Positions 51,816 through 60,407 of a DNA stretch of 64,000 nt are shown here, in pieces. Origin of the DNA: Sphingobacterium tabacisoli (GTDB lineage Bacteria; Bacteroidota; Bacteroidia; Sphingobacteriales; Sphingobacteriaceae); NCBI RefSeq assembly GCF_017908035.1, contig NZ_JAEQMU010000001.1:2498944-2562943 (forward strand). The letters are read 5' to 3'. Position numbers and translations under genes: made by a program. Below the pieces are notes generated by a model, which did no database searches, was not told where the DNA came from, and was given only the letters and a program-made list of their open reading frames with translations. Numbering within the stretch: the stretch's first letter is position 1; each line of letters opens with the position of its first letter.

Positions 51816-54218
51816 TTGTTAAGTATATATATAAAAGAAATAGCAGGTTATTTTAATTCCTTAATCGGCTATCTAGCAATAGGAATATTTTTATTGACCA
51901 CTGGATTGTTGGTCTGGGTTTTTCCTGAAACCTCTATATTGGACGCAGGCTATACTTCATTGGATAGCTTTTTTGCATTAGCCCCCTACCTCCTTTTGTT
52001 TTTAGTACCTGCAATTTGTATGCGCAGTATCGCAGGTGAAAAGGCAGATGGCACTTTCGAGCTTTTACAAAGCCGCCCCATTACCTTAACACAGATTGTA
52101 ATAGGCAAATTCTTAGGTGGACTGACTATCGTATCACTGGCTATACTTCCTACCATAGTCTACGCCGTAACCATTTACTTCTTGGCGTATCCCGTAGGAA
52201 ATATGGATATAGGGGCTACTATCGGATCTTATATTGGATTATTGTTCTTAGCCGCCACTTTTGTAGCGATATCGATCTTCTGCTCTACACTGACGCATAA
52301 CCCTATAATAGCCTTTCTATTGGCTATCTCCCTTTGTTTCCTATTCTTTTATGGATTCGACGCGCTAAGTCAACTAAACCCTTTCCTTTTTATCGAAGAT
52401 TTGGTTAAGCATATAGGAATCTTAGCACATTACGACTCTATTAGCCGGGGTGTTGTCACCGCTACGGATTTAATCTATTTCCTCAGCGTACAAGTGCTAT
52501 TCCTACTCTTGTCCATTGGACATTTAGGCCGTCAGTTTAGACCCCGCAAAAAGACACTTACCATCTACTTCAGCTTCCTGATTCTGATCACACTATTGAA
52601 CCTACCTCTGGTCCTACAACTATTTGGAAGAATAGATCTTACGGAGGACCGACGGTTTACCCTCACAGAAACCTCAAAAGATATTGTATCGAATCTTAAA
52701 GAAGACACCTACATTACCATCTTTTTAGATGGCCAACTACCTGCCGGCTTTAAAAGATTAAGACAGGCGGCTATTGACATGGCCCACGACTTAAGATCCT
52801 ATTCAAAGGGTAAATTAAAAATCAATGTCATTGACCCCAGTGCTGGAAGCCAGGAGGAACAAAAAGAATATGCTGACGCATTAATCGCTCGAGGTCTCTA
52901 TCCGACCAACCTGAGTGTAAAAACGGAAAGTGGATTTACGCAAAAACTAATATTCCCATCCGCCATTATCAGCCGGGGAGACCATGAAATCAATGTCAGC
53001 TTACTACAAAATAAAACGGGGCAGACTCCCGAACAGGTGCTTAACAACTCTGTTCAAAATCTAGAATATGCCTTCACTTCTGCTATTTCAAAATCGAACA
53101 TTGATAAAACACCCTACATCGCCTTTACCGAAGGTCACGGCGAACCTTCCGATCTGGAACTTTACGATGCCATGCAGACATTGGGTGCGTCCGGACAGGT
53201 AGGGAGACTCCATCTCGATTCAATTCCACTGAACAATTTAAAAGAGATTTCCTTACTGATCATAGCTAAACCCCAAACGTCATTCTCTGAAAGCGAGAAG
53301 TATAAATTAGACTATTTTGTGCGTCATGGGGGCGCTGTTATCTGGGCTATAGACCAAATCGATGCCAGTTTGGACCACCTTAAGAAAAACGGCACACAGC
53401 CCCTAATAGGTCGGGAACTGAACCTAGATGACCAACTATTTTTGTACGGCGCACGTCTAAATTACAACATACTGGCGGATCTAAATTGTGCACAAATACC
53501 ACTCTCCATAGGTAGCGTCGGTGGACAGACCCAAATAGAAATGGTGCCATGGTACTTCTTTCCTATTTTAATGCCTACGGGGAATAATGCTATTTTAAAA
53601 AACCTAGACGGAATACGGGCTGAATTTGTAGGAACGGTAGATACCATAGCTGCCGCAGGTATCAAAAAAGAAATTCTGCTACATTCCTCACCTTTCAGCC
53701 GGCTAATCAATACGCCTGGTCCGATTTCTTTACAGATGGTAGAAGAACAACCTGATCCTGCTAAGTTCAGAACAACACCGAAGCCAGTAGCAGCTCTTCT
53801 GAGCGGCCATTTTCCTTATATCTACCAAAATCGCCCTACTCCAGCAGGTGTAACTGAAGCAGTTGACCTATCCAATATATCAGAGGAAGCACGAATGATG
53901 GTCATTGCAGATGGTGACTGGTTGATCAACCAGGTGAATAGTAAAGACCAATCGCCTTATCCGCTAGGTTGGGATCGCTATACAGAGCAACAATATGCTA
54001 ATAGGATCTTTTTAGAAAATACGGTGGACTATTTGATGAATGATGAACGACTAATTTCTCTTAGGAACAGGGAAATCAAGCTTCGTCTCCTGGATCAAGC
54101 GATGGTTAAAAGTGAGAAGCTAAAATGGCAACTGATCAACGTTGTCCTTCCGATAATCATCCTAATGCTGATAGGTGTCTCACAGAGTCACTTACGTAAG
54201 CGCCGTTATACAAAATAA
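51816..54218 (+). CDS. Fused GldF-GldG ABC transporter protein
   Basis: An 800-residue protein joining two proteins usually separate. Residues 1-240 are GldF-like (IKEIAGYFNSLIGYLAIGIF; IAGEKADGTFELLQSRPIT; six membrane segments); residues 245-800 are GldG-like (FGRIDLTEDRRFTLTETSKDI; the IDPSAGSQEEQKEYADALI and FTEGHGEPSDLELYDAM regions; final segment 771-791). The reading frame has no ATG between the in-frame stop at 51786 and GldF codons; TTG at 51816 aligns with the GldF start and is used. The fusion would join permease and periplasmic subunit of the GldA transporter. Confidence 0.85.
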   Translation: MLSIYIKEIAGYFNSLIGYLAIGIFLLTTGLLVWVFPETSILDAGYTSLDSFFALAPYLLLFLVPAICMRSIAGEKADGTFELLQSRPITLTQIVIGKFLGGLTIVSLAILPTIVYAVTIYFLAYPVGNMDIGATIGSYIGLLFLAATFVAISIFCSTLTHNPIIAFLLAISLCFLFFYGFDALSQLNPFLFIEDLVKHIGILAHYDSISRGVVTATDLIYFLSVQVLFLLLSIGHLGRQFRPRKKTLTIYFSFLILITLLNLPLVLQLFGRIDLTEDRRFTLTETSKDIVSNLKEDTYITIFLDGQLPAGFKRLRQAAIDMAHDLRSYSKGKLKINVIDPSAGSQEEQKEYADALIARGLYPTNLSVKTESGFTQKLIFPSAIISRGDHEINVSLLQNKTGQTPEQVLNNSVQNLEYAFTSAISKSNIDKTPYIAFTEGHGEPSDLELYDAMQTLGASGQVGRLHLDSIPLNNLKEISLLIIAKPQTSFSESEKYKLDYFVRHGGAVIWAIDQIDASLDHLKKNGTQPLIGRELNLDDQLFLYGARLNYNILADLNCAQIPLSIGSVGGQTQIEMVPWYFFPILMPTGNNAILKNLDGIRAEFVGTVDTIAAAGIKKEILLHSSPFSRLINTPGPISLQMVEEQPDPAKFRTTPKPVAALLSGHFPYIYQNRPTPAGVTEAVDLSNISEEARMMVIADGDWLINQVNSKDQSPYPLGWDRYTEQQYANRIFLENTVDYLMNDERLISLRNREIKLRLLDQAMVKSEKLKWQLINVVLPIIILMLIGVSQSHLRKRRYTK

Positions 54219-54257
54219 AAAAGAGTTAAGAGATTTACGCTCTTAACTCTTTTTTTT
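54217..54257. terminator. Bidirectional terminator gldFG / CoA transferase
   Basis: AAAAAAGAGTTAAGAG pairs with CTCTTAACTCTTTTTT; A and T runs flank both arms. It overlaps the stop codon of the CoA transferase gene (54256-54258). Confidence 0.85.
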
Positions 54258-55746
54258 ATTTTTTCATTGTTCCCGTCTCCCCCAGTCTCAAATGCCAACT
54301 AAACGCTTCTTCGAGCAAGTGTGGGGTATGACCTCCACGAGCACAGGCTCTATCAAAGTAAGATTGCAGTTCTTCTCTATAATCGGGGTGCACACAGTTA
54401 TTAATGATTTGTTGCGCTCGCTCTCGAGGCGCCAGCCCACGCAAATCAGCAAGACCGATATCGGTCACTAGAATATCAACATCGTGCTCCGTATGATCCA
54501 CATGTGATACCATTGGCAATACATGCGATATCGCATTCTCCTTGGAAGCGGCTTGTGTTACAAATATACTCAGGTAGGCATTACGGGCGAAATCTCCCGA
54601 GCCCCCTATTCCGTTCATAATCTTTGTACCTGAGACATGCGTCGAATTGACATTTCCATAAATATCAAACTCAATAGCTGTATTGATAGCGATAACGCCC
54701 AGTCTTCGAATAAGCCCCGGTGTATTTGATATATTTTGCGGACGAAGGACAAATTTATCCCGATAACGCTGAAGGTTATCAAAAACACGATGATAACAAT
54801 CTTTCGATACCGTGATAGAAGAAGCTGAAGCAAAACTCAACTTTCCAGAATCAATAAGGTCGAATGTACTATCCTGCAATACCTCCGAAAACATTGTCAA
54901 ATCGTAGAAATTGCTATCCTTAAATCCCATCAATACCGCATTGGCTACCTTTCCTATTCCAGCTTGAATAGGAAGTAAACGATCTGTTAAGTGACCTAGT
55001 TTGACTTCATTTTCAAAAAACTCGAGAATATGACGGGCTATTGAAGATGTCTTGGCATCTGGAGCTGCGATATCCGCAGGGCTATCTGTGATATCAGTAA
55101 ATACGATACCAATTACCTTGCTCGGATCCAACGGAATTGTTTTACGCCCAATTTTGTTCCAAGGAGCAACAATAGGGATGACGTTACGATGAGGGTAATT
55201 CTCCGCTTGATAGATATCATGGATCCCATATACCTCTTCTGGAACCGCAGTATTAATTTCCAAGATCACCTGCTTTGCCAATCCGGCAAATGTAACCGAG
55301 TTACCTACTGAAGTAGTCGGAACAATACTTCCATCCCTATCGATGTACGCTACTTCTATAATAGCGATATCCACCGGAGGAAGGTTTTCGTTATGTAGGA
55401 GCTCTGCACTTTCACTCAAGTGTTGATCGATAAACAAGACCTCTCCGGCATTTATTTTATTTCGTAATGTCCGGTCTACTTGAAAAGGCATACGTTTACT
55501 CAAAGCCCCAGCCTCGGCTAATTTACCATCAGTATCATGCCCTAGTGAAGCCCCTGTCATCAGGGTGATTTTTATACTTTCCTTCTTCGCACGCTCAGCA
55601 AATGCAGGTAAGACGACCTTGCTATCTCCTGCTTTTGTAAACCCACTAGACCCTACGACCATACCATTCTGGATAAAAGAAGCAGCTTGTTCCGCTGTCA
55701 TCACTTTATCACGTAAAGTTTCTAAACGTATTCTTTCAACACTCAT
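54256..55746 (-). CDS. Acetyl-CoA hydrolase / succinate CoA-transferase family
   Basis: A 496-residue CoA transferase. N-terminal GSSGFTKAGDSKVVLPAFAE and GASLGHDTDG, the IPTTSVGNS-type (VPTTSVGNSVTF) segment, and the C-terminal GIGGSGDFARNAYLSIFV are those of the SCACT/acetyl-CoA hydrolase family; the catalytic Glu forms a CoA thioester. It probably interconverts acetyl-CoA and succinate with acetate and succinyl-CoA; sucD is nearby at 58.9 kb but not in its operon. Length matches the family. Confidence 0.88.
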   Translation of the reverse strand: MSVERIRLETLRDKVMTAEQAASFIQNGMVVGSSGFTKAGDSKVVLPAFAERAKKESIKITLMTGASLGHDTDGKLAEAGALSKRMPFQVDRTLRNKINAGEVLFIDQHLSESAELLHNENLPPVDIAIIEVAYIDRDGSIVPTTSVGNSVTFAGLAKQVILEINTAVPEEVYGIHDIYQAENYPHRNVIPIVAPWNKIGRKTIPLDPSKVIGIVFTDITDSPADIAAPDAKTSSIARHILEFFENEVKLGHLTDRLLPIQAGIGKVANAVLMGFKDSNFYDLTMFSEVLQDSTFDLIDSGKLSFASASSITVSKDCYHRVFDNLQRYRDKFVLRPQNISNTPGLIRRLGVIAINTAIEFDIYGNVNSTHVSGTKIMNGIGGSGDFARNAYLSIFVTQAASKENAISHVLPMVSHVDHTEHDVDILVTDIGLADLRGLAPRERAQQIINNCVHPDYREELQSYFDRACARGGHTPHLLEEAFSWHLRLGETGTMKK

Positions 55747-56085
55747 TATTTATAAAATATGACTTTTTATATCTTTCTATTAATCAAACAATTTACAATA
55801 TTATAAATTAAAAATCGACCTAAATTATTATATTCTGCCAGTAAATTATTGATTCCTATCCAAAACCACATAAAACACTAATAATCAATAAAAAAAAGAT
55901 CATACAAAACTTACAAAAGCAACAAACGCAACACCTAAGAATCTAATTGACAAAGCATTAACAAGAAACAAGATTAACCTATGATTTCATATTTCAGTCT
56001 TTAGCTTCATTTTTAGAGTAAGCTCTCACTTACTTTTTGGTTTTGTAAGCAAAAAACTGGAAATTTATACCTCAATCAACAAGCT
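55747..56085. other. Divergent intergenic region
   Basis: These 339 bp between the CoA-transferase and AraC genes are very AT-rich and have no ORF of note. I find no perfect TAnnTTTG in either direction, only a small GTAAG/CTTAC hairpin near 56020. Confidence 0.5.
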
Positions 56086-56898
56086 ATGGAAAAGGAATAT
56101 GTAAACAAATATTACATGACCGATGTGGACGCATTTGACGATAGTATCTATTGCCATCACGCATTGATGGGCGATAATCATATCGAAGAACACCTGCATA
56201 AAAAGGGGCAATTTTTATATACCGAGGGCGGAGTTGTATTTCTCAAGACCTCTGACAAGTCTTACTTTCTACCTGCACGTCATTACATTTGGATTCCTTC
56301 TGGAATGAAACACAGTATACATCCGAGTTCCTCACATGTGGTTATGAGAAATCTCTATTTCCCTAAATACGAAACAGACACGGACTTTTTCGACAAAATC
56401 AATATATATCCAGTCAACGACCTTTTGATTGAATTAATCATGTTTACCAATCGCTGGAATGGCAACATTTTTCCCGTTGAAGAACCCAAATACTCCATAG
56501 CCAAAGCGTTTAAATTAATTCTACCGGAATTATCGCAATCAGAACTACCTTTAGCATTGCCTTATCCACAACACGAAAAGCTGAAGAACATCGTTTCTTT
56601 TCTCGAAAAGAATATCTCTGAAAATATAAGCTTCAAAGAACTTTCACAACGATTCGATATCAGTGAACGAACATTAGCTCGCCTTTTTCAAAAAGAGCTC
56701 AATATGTCCTTCATTCAATACTATACAATATTGCGAATGTTAACAGCACTACGGTTATTATTGGATGAAAAGATAAGCGTCAACGAAGTAGCACTCCGAG
56801 TGGGCTACAGTAGCCTACCGACCTTTAGCAATACCTTCAATAAGGTAATTGGGATAAGGCCTAGCGATTATGTTAAACATCAAAATACACTACTCTAA
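56086..56898 (+). CDS. AraC family transcriptional regulator
   Basis: A 270-residue regulator. The N-terminal cupin-like half has HHALMGDNHIEEHLHKKGQ and WIPSGMKHSIHPSS (sugar-binding type), and residues about 170-268 are the double HTH (FKELSQRFDISERTLARLFQKE; EVALRVGYSSLPTFSNTFNKVIGIRPSDY). It probably senses a small ligand and acts on its neighbour, the DUF1080 gene 14 bp downstream. Autoregulation is possible; no operator is evident. Confidence 0.88.
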   Translation: MEKEYVNKYYMTDVDAFDDSIYCHHALMGDNHIEEHLHKKGQFLYTEGGVVFLKTSDKSYFLPARHYIWIPSGMKHSIHPSSSHVVMRNLYFPKYETDTDFFDKINIYPVNDLLIELIMFTNRWNGNIFPVEEPKYSIAKAFKLILPELSQSELPLALPYPQHEKLKNIVSFLEKNISENISFKELSQRFDISERTLARLFQKELNMSFIQYYTILRMLTALRLLLDEKISVNEVALRVGYSSLPTFSNTFNKVIGIRPSDYVKHQNTLL

Positions 56899-56912
56899 AT
56901 AACCCTAATCAA

Positions 56913-57788
56913 ATGAACCTAAAACATTTCTTGACTATAGCATTTGCTTCGGCTGCGCTCCTTTCCTGCAATGCCCAAAACAAACAAACAGATAAGACTG
57001 TAAAAGTACCTGCCCCTATACAATTGTTCAATGGGAAGGACATCAATGACTGGACGGCAAAGATCCGCTTTCATGAAGTCGGTGAAAACTATAAAAACAC
57101 ATTCCGTGTTGAAGATGGCCTGTTGAAAGTACGGTACGATGGCTACGAAGACTTCAACAAACAATATGGACATCTGGCCTATAATAAGCCATTTGGTTAT
57201 TACATATTACGCGTTGAATATCGTTTTGTAGGAGACCAAGCCAAAGGGGGTGAAGGATGGGCCTGGCGTAATAGTGGCGCTATGCTACACGGGCAATCCC
57301 CAGGGAGCATGCTCAGAAATCAGGATTTCCCAATATCTATCGAAGGTCAGCTTTTAGGCGGAGACACCACCCCGACTTCAGAGCGTACCACCTCCAATCT
57401 ATGTACTCCGGGTACGAATGTTTTCTACCGCAATGAGTTATATACTCCACACTGTGTGGGTTCGACATCTAAGACTTACCATGGAGACCAATGGGTTACA
57501 GCCGATTTCGTTGTATTCGGAGATTCATTAATAAGACATGTACTGGAAGGAACAACTGTTCTAGAATACAGCAAGCCTCAAATCGGAGGCGGAAATGTAA
57601 GCGGATATGATGAGACGCAGAAAAAAGATGGGCAATTGCTTAAATCGGGACATATCTATCTGCAATCTGAAAGCCATCCAATTGACTTTCGAAAAGTAGA
57701 GCTGTATGACCTAGATAGCTACAAAGACAATCCAAAAGCACTAGAAACTATAACAAATACTATCCTTAAAATGAAGGATAGCAAATAA
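56913..57788 (+). CDS. DUF1080 (3-keto-disaccharide hydrolase-like) lipoprotein
   Basis: A 291-residue lipoprotein: lipobox LLSC, Cys19. The jelly-roll domain is of the DUF1080/3-keto-disaccharide hydrolase type: IQLFNGKDINDWTAKI at the start, then GYYILRVEYRF, WAWRNSGAMLHGQSP, ISIEGQLLGGD and SGHIYLQSESHPIDFRKVELYDL at the end. Some members act on 3-keto-glycosides or glucans. It is cotranscribed with the AraC gene, which supports a carbohydrate role, but the sugar is unknown. Confidence 0.85.
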   Translation: MNLKHFLTIAFASAALLSCNAQNKQTDKTVKVPAPIQLFNGKDINDWTAKIRFHEVGENYKNTFRVEDGLLKVRYDGYEDFNKQYGHLAYNKPFGYYILRVEYRFVGDQAKGGEGWAWRNSGAMLHGQSPGSMLRNQDFPISIEGQLLGGDTTPTSERTTSNLCTPGTNVFYRNELYTPHCVGSTSKTYHGDQWVTADFVVFGDSLIRHVLEGTTVLEYSKPQIGGGNVSGYDETQKKDGQLLKSGHIYLQSESHPIDFRKVELYDLDSYKDNPKALETITNTILKMKDSK

Positions 57789-57806
57789 ACTTAGATTTAT
57801 TGCAAT

Positions 57807-57837
57807 AAAAAAAGGATGCCAAAAGCATCCTTTTTTT
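57807..57837. terminator. Bidirectional terminator DUF1080 gene / rpsT
   Basis: AAAAAAAGGATGC / GCATCCTTTTTTT hairpin with a 5-nt loop, between two convergent genes. Confidence 0.9.
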
Positions 57838-57856
57838 ATATTCTTAGTAAAAAAGA

Positions 57857-58111
57857 TTACGCTAACTTGTTAACAAATTTTGTCAACTTAGATTTGTTAT
57901 TTGAAGCTTTTTTCTTGTGGATAACATTTTTCTTAGCCAAACGATCTAGCATAGAAACTACGCGTGGTAATAACGCTTTAGCTTCTTCAGCAGAAGTTGT
58001 ATTACGTAATTTTTTAATTGCGTTACGAGTAGTCTTCGCTTGGTAACGGTTTCTTAAACGCTTCGCAGCGTTAGCTCTAATTCTTTTAATCGCTGATTTA
58101 TGATTTGCCAT
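57857..58111 (-). CDS. rpsT: 30S ribosomal protein S20
   Basis: An 84-residue basic protein: [20 protein letters not shown] is the universal S20 N-terminus; [30 protein letters not shown] and [12 protein letters not shown] follow. It binds 16S rRNA early in 30S assembly. It has its own promoter (58162-58192) and terminator. Abundant-protein codon use. Confidence 0.97.
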   Translation of the reverse strand: MANHKSAIKRIRANAAKRLRNRYQAKTTRNAIKKLRNTTSAEEAKALLPRVVSMLDRLAKKNVIHKKKASNNKSKLTKFVNKLA

Positions 58112-58161
58112 TTCTCTTAGCTATATTTTATTATATACTTTTTTATACTAAATTCGGATTG

Positions 58162-58192
58162 CAAAAATAACCAGTATTATTCAATATTCAAA
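58162..58192 (-). promoter_or_regulatory. rpsT promoter
   Basis: Read leftwards: TTTG at 58192-58189, 19-bp spacer, TATTTTTG at 58169-58162. The leader to the ATG at 58111 is about 45 nt. Confidence 0.75.
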
Positions 58193-58287
58193 ATCTATTT
58201 TAAAGTTTTATTCTGTACCCTTTAATGATTAGGAGATAATGTTATCAGAGTGCTTCATTTTTCACATTATACTCCTTAATTTTGAGC

Positions 58288-58836
58288 ATGCAAAAACTAT
58301 CAATGGATCAATTGAACCGTACTGATATAACGGCCTTCAAAGCGCAAGAGAAAACACCTATTGTCTTGGTTCTAGACAATGTGCGCAGTATGCATAATGT
58401 AGGCTCAACCTTCAGAACAGCAGACGGTTTCGCATTAGAAAAAATCATACTTTGTGGTATTACGGCCTGTCCTCCCCACCGGGAAATTGAAAAAACAGCA
58501 CTTGGTGCGACTCAGTCTGTAGAGTGGAAACATTTTCAAAGTAATCTAGAAGCTATACAATCCCTTAAAGAGGAAGGCTATAAAATTTATGCCATAGAAC
58601 AGGTTTCTAGCTCGATATCACTTCCAGATTTTACCATATCTGAAGATGAAAAATACGCTTTAATTTTTGGAAACGAAGTCCATGGCGTGGACGAACAGCT
58701 CTTGCCCCATGTCGATGGATGCATCGAAGTTCCCCAGTTTGGCACAAAGCATTCCTTCAACGTATCGGTTACTGTTGGTGTAGTATCCTGGGATTTGCTC
58801 ACCAAGATGAAATATTCTTATAAAAAAATGGATTAG
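58288..58836 (+). CDS. SPOUT (TrmH/SpoU-type) RNA 2'-O-methyltransferase
   Basis: A 182-residue RNA methyltransferase: LVLDNVRSMHNVGSTFRTAD is motif 1, LIFGNEVHGVDEQLL motif 2, and VPQFGTKHSFNVSVTVGVV motif 3 of the TrmH/SpoU family. It lacks an N-terminal substrate-binding domain, so a TrmL- or TrmH-like target is possible. ATG at 58288 was chosen over TTG at 58282. It precedes sucD. Confidence 0.88.
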   Translation: MQKLSMDQLNRTDITAFKAQEKTPIVLVLDNVRSMHNVGSTFRTADGFALEKIILCGITACPPHREIEKTALGATQSVEWKHFQSNLEAIQSLKEEGYKIYAIEQVSSSISLPDFTISEDEKYALIFGNEVHGVDEQLLPHVDGCIEVPQFGTKHSFNVSVTVGVVSWDLLTKMKYSYKKMD

Positions 58837-58871
58837 CACTCCCTTTATTTCGGGAAGTCATTACAAAATAG

Positions 58872-58879
58872 TAGATTTG
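58872..58879 (+). promoter_or_regulatory. -7 element for sucD
   Basis: TAGATTTG, 20 bp before the ATG at 58900. I see no clear -33 TTG. Confidence 0.45.
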
Positions 58880-58899
58880 CTCTGCAAAAAAATAGAACA

Positions 58900-59772
58900 A
58901 TGAGTGTATTAGTAAATAAAGATTCAAAAGTTATCGTTCAAGGATTTACTGGAACAGAAGGTACTTACCATGCTTCTCAAATGATTGAGTATGGTACTCA
59001 GTTAGTAGGTGGTGTTACACCAGGTAAAGGTGGTCAATCACACTTGGACCGTCCTGTATTCAATACCGTACAAGATGCAGTAGATGCTACTGGTGCTAAT
59101 GTTTCCATCATTTTTGTACCTCCTGCATTTGCAGCAGATGCTATTATGGAAGCAGCGGCGGCAGGAATTGCTTTAATCGTTTGTATTACTGAAGGTATTC
59201 CTACGAAAGATATGATCCAAGTAAAATCATACTTGAGCGACAAAAACTCTCGTTTGATCGGACCTAACTGTCCTGGTATCATCACAGCAGAAGAAGCTAA
59301 AATCGGTATCATGCCAGGATTTATCTTCAAAAAAGGTAAAGTGGGTGTAGTTTCTAAATCAGGAACTTTAACATATGAAGCGGTAGACCAAACTGTAAAA
59401 GCAGGTTTAGGTATCACTACAGCTATCGGAATCGGTGGAGACCCAATCATTGGAACAACTACAAAAGAAGCTGTTGAGTTATTAATGAATGACCCTGAGA
59501 CTGAGGCAATCATTATGATTGGTGAAATCGGTGGTGGAATGGAAGCTGAAGCAGCACATTGGATCAAAGAAAATGGTACTAAGCCAGTTGTTGGCTTTAT
59601 AGCTGGTCAAACAGCGCCTCCGGGACGCCGTATGGGACACGCTGGTGCTATCGTTGGTGGTGCAGATGATACTGCAGAAGCTAAAATGAAAATCATGCGT
59701 GAGTGTGGTATTCGTGTTGTAGAATCTCCAGCAGAAATCGGAAAAGCAATTGCGGAAGAATTAGCAAAATAA
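58900..59772 (+). CDS. sucD: Succinyl-CoA synthetase alpha subunit
   Basis: A 290-residue TCA-cycle enzyme subunit. CoA-binding [40 protein letters not shown], and the phospho-His loop [13 protein letters not shown] are diagnostic. It makes ATP or GTP from succinyl-CoA with SucC, which is not in this window. Codon use is that of an abundant protein. It stands alone with a terminator. Confidence 0.96.
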   Translation: MSVLVNKDSKVIVQGFTGTEGTYHASQMIEYGTQLVGGVTPGKGGQSHLDRPVFNTVQDAVDATGANVSIIFVPPAFAADAIMEAAAAGIALIVCITEGIPTKDMIQVKSYLSDKNSRLIGPNCPGIITAEEAKIGIMPGFIFKKGKVGVVSKSGTLTYEAVDQTVKAGLGITTAIGIGGDPIIGTTTKEAVELLMNDPETEAIIMIGEIGGGMEAEAAHWIKENGTKPVVGFIAGQTAPPGRRMGHAGAIVGGADDTAEAKMKIMRECGIRVVESPAEIGKAIAEELAK

Positions 59773-59791
59773 GCTTCCGTAATTTATATAG

Positions 59792-59824
59792 AAAAAGGCC
59801 TCTTTATAACAAGAGGCCTTTTTT
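59792..59824. terminator. Bidirectional terminator sucD / DinB gene
   Basis: AAAAGGCCTCTT / AAGAGGCCTTTT stem with a 6-nt loop and T run; also lies just past the DinB stop. Confidence 0.9.
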
Positions 59825-59825
59825 A

Positions 59826-60326
59826 TTATCCATTGCTCAAATCGTCAGCAGAAGGACCATATATCCCGGGTACAGGAATATCTAATAACCGTAGATAAAG
59901 AGACAATTGTCCTCTATGGTGAATGAGGTGATTCTGTATGATAAAACGCATCGCCCCAACTTTTGGCATTTCCGCGATAACGTGATCACCAGCACATAGC
60001 GTCCACATCGACGACCAATCTTCGTCTGTCAATGAATTGATCATCTTTACATTCTTAGCGTAGCCTTGATCCAACACTTCGCTAATTTCATTCATATTCG
60101 TCGGTTTGAATGGGGTATAATCTTTCTTAAAGTCAAACACACTTTGTCCCAAAGCCTTATGTACCCAGTTGTGCAGCTCTACGACATGGGCTGCCAACTC
60201 TCCCGCGGTCATCGATTTAACATGCGGTCTCCAATCGAGATGCTCGTCCCTTAGCCTGCTAACAATACGTCTCGTATTTTCGGTTTCTCTTTCTAATTCA
60301 ATCAAAAAGCCTTGTTTCAAACTCAT
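59826..60326 (-). CDS. DinB-like metal-dependent protein
   Basis: A 166-residue four-helix protein of the DinB/YfiT superfamily. The three His metal ligands fit HVVELHNWVH (His after DHL..HP-like helix), and HLIHHRGQLSLYLRL is the characteristic C-terminal motif. TAGELAAHVVELHNWV is typical. Family members act in bacillithiol or mycothiol use or in other transferases; no substrate is clear. Confidence 0.85.
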   Translation of the reverse strand: MSLKQGFLIELERETENTRRIVSRLRDEHLDWRPHVKSMTAGELAAHVVELHNWVHKALGQSVFDFKKDYTPFKPTNMNEISEVLDQGYAKNVKMINSLTDEDWSSMWTLCAGDHVIAEMPKVGAMRFIIQNHLIHHRGQLSLYLRLLDIPVPGIYGPSADDLSNG

Positions 60327-60407
60327 AATATTTCAAATTTTGTTTTCTCTAATTTAGAAAAAATAGTATAAATACTTATATTGAATTCTCATTTGAACCA
60401 AGTTACC

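Noticed and set aside
59034..59567. 177-codon minus-strand ORF inside sucD
   Set aside because: It is antisense to a strongly conserved, codon-biased gene; the Pro/Ile/Ala-rich product is typical of such shadows.
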